Of a stretch of 64,000 nucleotides of DNA, positions 57,008 to 64,000 are shown in pieces. The stretch lies in contig NC_089458.1 of NCBI RefSeq assembly GCF_026210795.1, forward strand, positions 2,372,001 through 2,436,000, given 5' to 3'. The stretch comes from Rhizophagus irregularis. Lineage: Eukaryota > Glomeromycota > Glomeromycetes > Glomerales > Glomeraceae. The notes below the pieces were generated by a model that did no database searches, was not told the DNA's origin, and saw nothing but the letters and a program-made list of their open reading frames with translations. How positions within the stretch are numbered: position 1 is the stretch's first letter; each line of letters begins with the position of its first letter. Position numbers and translations under genes: made by a program.

Positions 57008-60000
57008 TTAAATATGAAACTTTCTATTGATCGGTATTACTGACACATATTTCCGGGTTTCTTTTCGTCCTATTGAAAAAGAACGCTATTCAAACCGACC
57101 CAGTATACTATGTACGGGGATAATACAATCCCTGCTAAGATCATAAAATTCTTTTTTCCATAGTTCTATATTGCACAAATTTTCATCGCCATTAATTGTG
57201 CAATGAAATCTAGTCTTGTGATTTTCTGCCGGAAGGTACCACTTTACAAATGCTAGGGAATGATTTACAGAACCTTCGGAAAATGTATAATATGTTCAAA
57301 ATAAAATTGAACAATACCGGGATAAGTATCTTTAGTATTATCATGGAGAAATTGGGATAATATTTTGGCCGATGTGACGTGCCTTTTAGAATACATTGAC
57401 CCAAAAACTTCGGATCCAATTTTTAGTCGTCCATAAGCGTTCTTCACTTTTGGTAATACCGGTATAGCAGAAGGAGCAGCATGGATATCTGATAGTGCTG
57501 CGAAATCTTTTCCATAGGCATTGCGGTAATATTCAACCAACAAATCTAATACTTCTTTTGAAAGGTTGGTGTCTATCCTTTTAGGATTAAGAAAAGTACC
57601 TGGAAAAGGTTCCGAACCTGTTCCGGCCATTTCTTCCACGTTTCTGACATTGATAAAAATTCCCGGTAATCTATTCCATTAATTTCATCATAATTCAAGA
57701 CTGCCGGTAGTTTTAATTTCGGTGTAATTAGTAATGTGATCACAAATGTTGATAAGTAGATTGGTCGCGTAGAAGAAAACTGATCAAGAAAAGTTAATTG
57801 AATGGTTTTTAATAATTCTGGTTCGATTCTTCTATTACTGCTATGATACGATCCTATAAATATAGACTATTTAATAAATTGATTTAATTATATTGATAAG
57901 TTCGGAAATCTGGAATTACCTAATAGACCGTTCATGCGTTCGTAACTGAAACACCAGAACGCGTATAATGGTCCATAGTCTAACGCACAATGGCAAATAT
58001 GTAAGCATAAATGTAAATTCGGCGTAATTTTTTCTGCGCCGTAATTTTCTTCAATGAGCTTTGCCACTTCTAGAAGATTTTTATGAGCTTCTTCTAACCC
58101 ATTCGTTGTTATAGATCTGCATACAAGAATATTGCATGCACGGACAAAATTGGCGAGTATCAATTTATCCGATTCTTGAAGCAGATCCCATGTTATGGAA
58201 GTGGCATAAATTAAGATAAAAGTCTTCCATTGATCAGCGGTGAACCTTGAAAAGCCTTCACCTGTAGCAATTTTGTAGGGAATTCTACCGATATCTGCTG
58301 GAACTTTTATTGCATTTGCCCTTTTTTGCATTGTTTCTTTAAATCTTTTTGTGTCAATCGGCCCTCCTCGATCCACAGTCTAGTCACGATCCACTTAGCA
58401 ATACCCAAGAACAAACAATGCATTGGATCCACTCTGAGAAATCGCACTGAATCGAAAGTACGGAAGTCGATACATTTCTGACCACCGTACTTAAAGTATT
58501 ATGGACGTGACTATTTCTAGCATCTTTAGTATTGCAATTCAACCATTCTCGCGCATCCCTTCGAACCTGGTTGATATCTCTTTCGACAAACCATTCATCA
58601 ATATCATCAAATCCGCCAAAATTCGGTTGATTTCGATCATCATATTGAGCCTTTTTTAAGCATCTATGACAAGCCACTCGCGCAGAGATATGACCGCAGA
58701 GTTTTCTCGCGGCTGGAATATCACATGAGCAGCATATTACTGCGGCTCGAATAGATTTTCCGGTAGAGCTTTCGTATGTTTTCGATAGTTCAATCCCATT
58801 CCATAACTCGATTAATTGATCGATGATGGGAGCTATATAATGGTTTAGTTGATGTAAACTAGGCTCATTTGGCCCCGGAATTAAAGCCATTGTCAAAATA
58901 TTTGATGGCTTGAATCTTTCATTTCGAGGCAGGTTACATATTACACCATATAGAGCTCCTATACTATAAGTTGAATTATCGAATGGTTAGAACCAGTCGA
59001 TATTTAACATGATGCCTAAGTGGCGGTCTGAGACATCTTTCCGGAAAAATGGTATATTTTGACGATGATCCTGAAAGGTTTTCCAGATTTTTCCGTCATA
59101 AATATCATTCAAAAATTGAGAATCGTTACGGTCCGCCCATTTTTTACATAATTTCTCAAATCCTTTTCGATTATACATTAATTGTAATTGGTGTTTTAAA
59201 CTAACAGTAGGGAACGTTAAAGAAGGTCGATAGATTGTTCCGTTAGTAACCGGAACTTTCTTAGCAAGTGTAGCATTGCACTTTTTTCTTTGATTTGCCA
59301 TCGGATGATCCGGAAAATCTACATAGGTACAATGAATTGTGGCTGGAACTTGGTAAGGGTCGTTAGTTGATACTTCTGTTACATTATACAATTTGCAACA
59401 CTTTTCACACGATGCGAATTTGACAATATGAGCACAGACGCCAAGTTTTTTACGTGCCATATACAAAGATGTAGGAAAAGAATTGTACGTGTTTGCATCC
59501 AAAAGAACCAAAAGATATCTAAAAAATTTGACTAAAGAATCGGTAGTGACATCGGATAACTTATATCTCTCTTGATATAATAAGATCCATAAAACAATCC
59601 AATGAAAGTCTTCAGTAAAATCAATGAAGGAGGCTTCTGGATCATCACCGTATGTATTTTCCGGTGCGTCAAACCAGCCGGATGAAGATTCATTTGGTAT
59701 TTCTTCGATAGGATCAAAGTCATTATCAACTTGATCGTTTTCTTCATCATCAGCATCACTAGTATCATCATCTGAAATACTTTGTTCAATAACAACAATA
59801 GGGTATGATACATTCTTGGAATTTCCACTACCGATATGTTTTCGTTTATCTTTCGATTTGGCTTTTGATGATTTCGATTTTTTGGGAAGAAACGAATAAT
59901 TTTCCTCATCAACAATAGGTTCATGATGACCATCATCTGAATTATGTGATTCTATTTCCATTGGATCATTCAAGAGGTCTACCGATGTATCTTGGTTTAG

Positions 60001-60216
60001 GTCATCAGATGAAACTTGATTTAAATCTATAATTTCTTCAATAACTCCTCTTGGTCTAATATCCCTTTTTAAACTATGACTATTTTTTGTACGTGGATCA
60101 ACCATGTTACCTTTACATTTATTGCAATGACACGGAACTTTATTTGATGTTTTCTGTTTAAAATTATAGGATTTCTTTACAAAGACAGCTTTTGTTCTTC
60201 GGTATTTTCTCGTCAT
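57008..60216 (-). pseudogene. TnpD/Tnp2-like CACTA transposase (Transposase_21 plus DUF4218 type)
   Basis: Reading on the minus strand from ATG 60216, the N-terminus has CHCNKCKG and an acidic/Lys-rich region. A Cys-rich region (CEKCCKLY) follows, then HLGIMLNIDWF and YSIGALYGVICNLPRNERFK, ALIPGPNEPS and CDIPAARKLCGH with CHRC, all landmarks of Tnp2-type transposases. Next come VDPMHCLFLGIAKWIV and LHLCLHICHCALDYGPLYAF with FSYERMNGLLG (DUF4218 region), then one GT-AG intron (57919-57854). The C-terminal region runs to 57008. Damage visible: one in-frame stop near 58999 and at least three frameshifts (about 58500-58450, 58390 and 57640), plus more in the last 250 bp. Many fungi carry intact relatives. 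Catalytic activity of this copy is not expected. Confidence 0.85.
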
Positions 60217-60778
60217 TGTAAATAATAATATAAAAAAATTTTATTAAAAATGAATTTCCGGTTCTTCGATGAACGGATATATTAGTATGATTGATAATTG
60301 ACATTGTTGACCATATTAGGTTACTATCAATTTATTATATTTATTGTATTTAAATCAATATAAGTTCCTTTATTTGAATCAAAAAAAAGCTTATACTTCA
60401 ATAGACTATTTCGTTATTTTCAATAGACTTATCGGCATGAAAAAAAAGGAAAAAAAAATTCAATCAAAAAAAGCTTATTTAATAGACTATTTCGTTACTT
60501 TCGACAGACCTATCGGTCCTCATACGACAAAAAAAAAATATATATAAAGACCCCTTTCTTCCCACGAACTGATTTTTTTTTTCTCTGCCATATCATTATA
60601 CTTTGATCTAAATCATTAAAAAAAAATCGTAATCATTACATTTAATCTAATTATAGGAAAAAAAAAATATTATTAATAATCATAATATTTTAATTGTGGA
60701 AATAAATAAAGGTATAAAAGAACGTCTTTTACCTTATTGTATTGTTTTTTTTTTATCCTTTAACAAATTTTGGTAAAA
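60217..60778. promoter_or_regulatory. Internal divergent promoter region of the CACTA element
   Basis: 562 bp between the two divergent element genes. It holds two direct copies of a roughly 55 bp unit (60379-60435 and 60464-60516; AAAAAGCTTAT...AATAGACTATTTCGTTA...TATCGG), whose core is inverted near the left element end at 56674. A TATATATAAAG lies at about 60538-60548, and GGTATAAAAG at 60711-60720, 59 bp before the RS-rich gene start. The repeats may be transposase or regulator binding sites. Confidence 0.55.
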
Positions 60779-62400
60779 ATGCGTGGAAGAAGACCTTTCA
60801 AAATTAAGAAAATAAGCTTAAGACGCTTATCTACAACAAATTTAACCTCTTACAACCATCATCAAACAAACTCAATGTCACCACATCGTCGTCACCGTTA
60901 TCGTTCAAGAAGGAACAAGTCTAGACGTTCTTCTTATTCTAATTATTCAGATAGTCGTTCACCAAGTCAACAAAGAGGACGTTCGACTACAAGACATAAT
61001 AGGACTAATTATTCAGATAGTCGTTCACCAAGTCAACAAGGAGGGTGTTCAACTACAAGATATAATAGGAATGATGGTATGGTTATAATATAATAATTAT
61101 GTTTTTTATTTTACATATTTTGAATATAATGTCGCGATTTCAATTTACAGATATCGAAGCCCTAAGCAGAGCTATCACTGCACTTACGGAAGAAGTTCGG
61201 ACCCTCAAGAAATCTCAAACAAGGAACGACCTACAAGCTGAATGGCCATCAACCCCTCAGACAACACCAGTTCCAAGGAGTAGACAAAATACATCACTCA
61301 CGCCAGAACCAGAAACTGGATATCGTCGACGTGCTCGGGTTTTGCTTGAAGATATGGACGAAGATCAATATAAGTTGTTCCATGTGAGTATCAAGTAACT
61401 ATTGGTTATTCAGCAAAATTTTTTAATCGATATTTTTTTATAAAATTAAGGATGAGGTCGTGCAGATACTTAGCGGTCTCGATGATTCATTGCAATTGGA
61501 TCATACCAAAAAATGGGTAGAAATTGCACCACACGTTTCAAAACACATCATGAAGGAGATCGCTAGAGTCTTGACCGGAAGGTTTCAATACAAAGATATA
61601 GAATTGAAATGGGTCTTACAGAATCTACACCGCCATCGTAGAGAAAGCTGGATGGTTAGCCTTGATCCGGATAAGACTAGATTTGAAAAGAAGAGAAAAG
61701 GAACGAATTCTCGAAGAAAAGATGTAAGTACTGAAGACATCCGAAATATGAAATTAAAATCCTTGATCTTGTTCCTTTCTATCCTAATCACTAATATCTG
61801 ATTGCAATAGAAAAAAGAGCGACGTCAGAAAGGCATCGAGCATATGTTCAATATTAATGATGCCTCGCTTAAAGAATTTCAACCGTCATCATTATCTTGG
61901 GAAGAATTCAAGGAAGACTGTGAAACCATATTTAATGAAGGAGGATTCCACAGTGATGAAGTTTCTGAAACTGATGAAGAGCTCACCAAAAAAGAAATCG
62001 AAGATCATGTTCGTCCTAAGAATAAAATTGAAACGGATAAACATGTTCTTCATGTTTATGACAAGCCCTAGAGGTCACGTCGTGTAAGTATCAAATAAAA
62101 CAATTGTATAGTTATTGTATACATTTGCTTATTATCTCTTTTTCATTTTTATAGGGACGTAAATTACTTCGCTTGGCTGACCGAGTTGGTGAGAAAATAA
62201 GTCATGTAAAACTTTCACGACATCGTTGGTATGATGATAAAACGTGGATCGATGAGTCAAAACCGCCTGAAGGTGCCCCTGATTGGTCGATATCACAGTC
62301 GTACGGATCCGACGTACAAGTGTACAACCACAAGATGAGATCGATAATATCGATAATATTAATGATGAACCTAACGAACTTGATGAACAGGTTTAATTAA
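60779..62400 (+). pseudogene. RS-rich second gene of the CACTA element
   Basis: Five exons in phase: 60779-61076, 61151-61383, 61451-61723, 61811-62083 and 62155-62400. The N-terminal 99 residues are Arg/Ser-rich (HRRHRYRSRRNKSRRSSYSN) with two copies of NYSDSRSPSQQ. Next a short coiled stretch (LSRAITALTEEVRTLKK), then a folded-looking region (DEVVQILSGLDDSLQLDHTK, KHIMKEIARVLTGRFQYKDI) and a basic segment (FEKKRKGTNSRRK). Exon 4 has an in-frame TAG at 62069-62071. The last 70 bp read better in another frame (DEIDNIDNINDEPNELDEQV), implying a late frameshift. Position inside the element, divergent from the transposase, suggests a TNPA-like DNA-binding accessory role, which is inference; I know of no named domain. 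Confidence 0.6.
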
Positions 62401-62829
62401 TGCATTAATGCAATGTTAGATTTAAAAGAGCACGTATATTAATAATAATTTGTAGTTTATATTTTATTACGCAAGAATGATTTGTAGTTTATTTCTATAT
62501 AACAACGATTAAATATAGCAAGCAAATGTATTACTGTAAAATTGATTAGTATATTGCTATATAATATATTGCAACGAATAGTAATAAATTGATTAAAACA
62601 ATTTGAAATATCGTGATTTCAATTACTGCCCGGCGTGTATTGTATCGTTTAACGATACTTTATGATAACCCAAATAAATACTTAAATATTATATAAATAT
62701 AAGTAAAATATCAGAAATCTGATATTAACATAATATTTATCCGATTTGCACCTTATAGTTTATTAAAACTTCAAAAGATTCAGTTATTAATTTGGTAAAT
62801 ATTGGGCGTTTATTTGTAAAATAACAGAA

Positions 62830-62979
62830 ACCCGATTCTTCACCAATAGAAATCCAATACTTATGAAGTATTTATGCCCGGTTGTATCCAGAAATGCAAC
62901 AAGAACCTGAGCCCAATCGGGAATAAGTATCGGGATTGTATAATATATATATCTGTGAAGAATTAGTGAAGAATCGGGT
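62830..62979. repeat. Subterminal inverted repeat near the right CACTA end
   Basis: Arms 62830-62847 (ACCCGATTCTTCACCAAT) and 62962-62979 are inverted copies with one mismatch, with further partial pairing inside (TCC..ATACTTAT). It lies 38 bp from the right terminus and shares the GAAGAATCGG motif with the left subterminal region, so it is part of the element. Confidence 0.75.
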
Positions 62980-63774
62980 ACCTGAATTTTCTCTGATATG
63001 TTGTCATTCGACCAGTGTGGAGTACATCCATAAATAATCTTAAACAAGATTGTGCTCGTATCAATGTTGGGAATCTGCGAGTAAAGCAGGTAAACCAACT
63101 TGTGGCCAGAAATGTCACGACATACAATAACATTCGTATAATTTCAGGAAAACATCATCGAGATATGATTGAAGAAGCTACAACACTGTTAAAGAAGGTG
63201 AGATTATTGCAACATACATAATCCATGAAATTATGACACATTCTTAGGGAATGAATAATCTAAAGTCGTGTTGGTCAATTTAAAATCTGCGGAATTAATT
63301 ATTTTTCATTTAATATTTTAGGATGGATTATCATCAAAACGAAACTAAGAGGTAATTTTTTTTAGCTGAAAGTTGTGAGATGGTGATTGTCCGATAGAAA
63401 TAAACTTTCTTTTTGTATTTAGTCTGATGATGATTTCCAACCTCTGAAAACGCCCTCAACGAAGCAAAGAAAACAGTTATCTCTTCCTAAAAAGGTTAGG
63501 ATATTTGATAAAACCTCTAATTTTATGCAAACATTTGTTAATGACTACTTTTTTATATTTACAGAACAAAAAACTGGTCAAATTGATTGCTTCAAAGAAG
63601 GTATGTATAGGATGCAACCCATAACAAGAAGCGAATTCCTCAAAAATTTTCTCGTATGAACAGGCTAAAACCACCTGCAGGAATGTAGATGAAAGGGGAA
63701 ACGATGATGATCCATCCCTTAGTAACGAAAACTCTAATTCAAGATCATCAACAAGTTCAACACCACAGACCTAG

Positions 63775-64000
63775 CGGACCTCCTAATCAATGACAACATT
63801 TTTTTCACTGATAAAATAAAGATCAGAAAAATGTTAAAAATAATGTTAAACAAGATAGTTCGAATTTACGGTGGAAATAGTTCAATTTTTAGTCTATTGA
63901 AACTTTACGACTTGCAGATATACGGTAAATGTTTTCAGTATTAAAATAATCTTCACTTATGCCTTTTATTAAATTTTTAAATTATTGTAGATCACAATGT
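63775..64000. other. 3' flank of the interrupted gene
   Basis: AT-rich, no coding signal. A TAAAATAAAG polyadenylation-like string is near 63813. The window ends here. Confidence 0.5.

Larger units (their letters stand above)
56561..63017. mobile_element. CACTA-superfamily DNA transposon, 6.46 kb, structurally complete but decayed
   Basis: The left end at 56561 starts CACTGGTCAAATGA. The right end at 63017 is the inverse (reverse complement CACTGGTCGAATGA), 13 of 14 matching. Both ends abut the trinucleotide TGG (56558-56560 and 63018-63020), the 3-bp target duplication typical of CACTA elements. Subterminal regions carry inverted motifs (GAAGAATCGG, CCGATAGnCCTATTG) and hairpins at 56592-56644 and 62830-62979. 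Inside are a minus-strand TnpD/Tnp2-like transposase gene and a divergent RS-rich gene. Both have stops or frameshifts, so this copy is not autonomous. Nested in an exon of another gene; the empty site would read AACTGGAGTACA. Confidence 0.88.
56082..63774 (+). pseudogene. Multi-exon gene split by the CACTA insertion
   Basis: Left part: ATG 56082 (MSIPSTCTLMDFYREAAIED, then EHYHAWSGKKNLKVVMDYMK) to a GT donor at 56300, with one frameshift near 56228 before the coding-like stretch KSNFEITHKRKAREILDNWK. An acceptor at 56553-56554 opens an exon AACTGG that is cut after 56560. It resumes at 63018 (TGGAGTACATCC...) as NWSTSINNLKQDCARINVGN to 63089. Further exons are 63148-63197, about 63324-63352, 63421-63494, 63565-63600 and 63664-63774; the last ends SRSSTSSTPQT with a TAG. 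The basic stretches KQRKQLSLPKK and NKKLVKLIASKK suggest a nuclear protein. The junction between the 63089 and 63148 exons is out of phase, so decay goes beyond the insertion. The family is not recognised. Confidence 0.6.

Noticed and set aside
62830-62979. Independent 150 bp MITE
   Set aside because: The inverted arms share motifs with the left subterminal region and lie 38 bp inside the exact CACTA end, with no target duplication of their own.
62787-63098. 103-codon minus-strand frame near the right CACTA end
   Set aside because: It crosses the transposon terminus and its subterminal inverted repeat, so it cannot be a gene; its length is fortuitous.

Overview
This is a strongly AT-rich stretch of eukaryotic nuclear DNA with compact, intron-dense genes (mostly GT-AG introns of about 60-100 nt, several micro-exons) separated by long AT-rich gaps. 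The gene content points to an early-diverging fungus, most likely an arbuscular mycorrhizal fungus (Glomeromycotina, Rhizophagus-like). It includes an ethylene-receptor-type hybrid histidine kinase, a MATA-HMG-type HMG-box gene, a fungal CnjB-type zinc-knuckle protein, a DUF2015 gene, a U12-type AT-AC intron and abundant decayed transposons. The organism call is inference from content and was not checked against a database.

Layout: 1-1.5 kb, AT-rich with degenerate repeats. 1.5-6.6 kb, a housekeeping cluster: KTI12 (-) and the mRNA cap guanine-N7 methyltransferase ABD1 (+), divergent from a 286 bp spacer, then an SDR dehydrogenase (+). 6.6-10.4 kb, a gap with a Ty3/Gypsy fossil fragment. 10.4-15.1 kb, the 12-exon hybrid histidine kinase. 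15-24 kb, mostly gap with a 104 bp tandem duplication, a one-exon SANT/Myb gene and a ROK-type sugar kinase pseudogene. 24.5-26.7 kb, an intronless two-domain glycosyltransferase. 27.6-33.1 kb, a 14-exon CnjB-like protein with nine CCHC knuckles and several tandem repeat expansions. 33.6-36.9 kb, a DUF2015 gene and a tail-anchored FHA protein (both -). 39.2-45.8 kb, the divergent pair EFL1 (-, 18 exons, with the AT-AC intron) and a THOC7-like gene (+). 45.8-49.8 kb, small TIR elements and decayed gene pieces. 49.8-51.0 kb, an HMG-box gene (-). 51-56 kb, gap.

56.6-63.0 kb holds a structurally complete but decayed CACTA-superfamily transposon. It has CACTG termini, a 3-bp TGG target duplication, a TnpD/Tnp2-like transposase on the minus strand and a divergent RS-rich second gene. 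It landed inside an exon of another multi-exon gene whose two halves lie at 56.1-56.6 and 63.0-63.8 kb.

Many of the recognised host genes act in RNA biology (cap methylation, Elongator/tRNA modification, mRNA export, 60S maturation, zinc-knuckle RNA binding), but I see no sign that they form one system. The most notable items are the ethylene-receptor kinase, in which all canonical ethylene/copper-site residues are present at the right spacing, the AT-AC intron in EFL1, and the CACTA element with its footprint.
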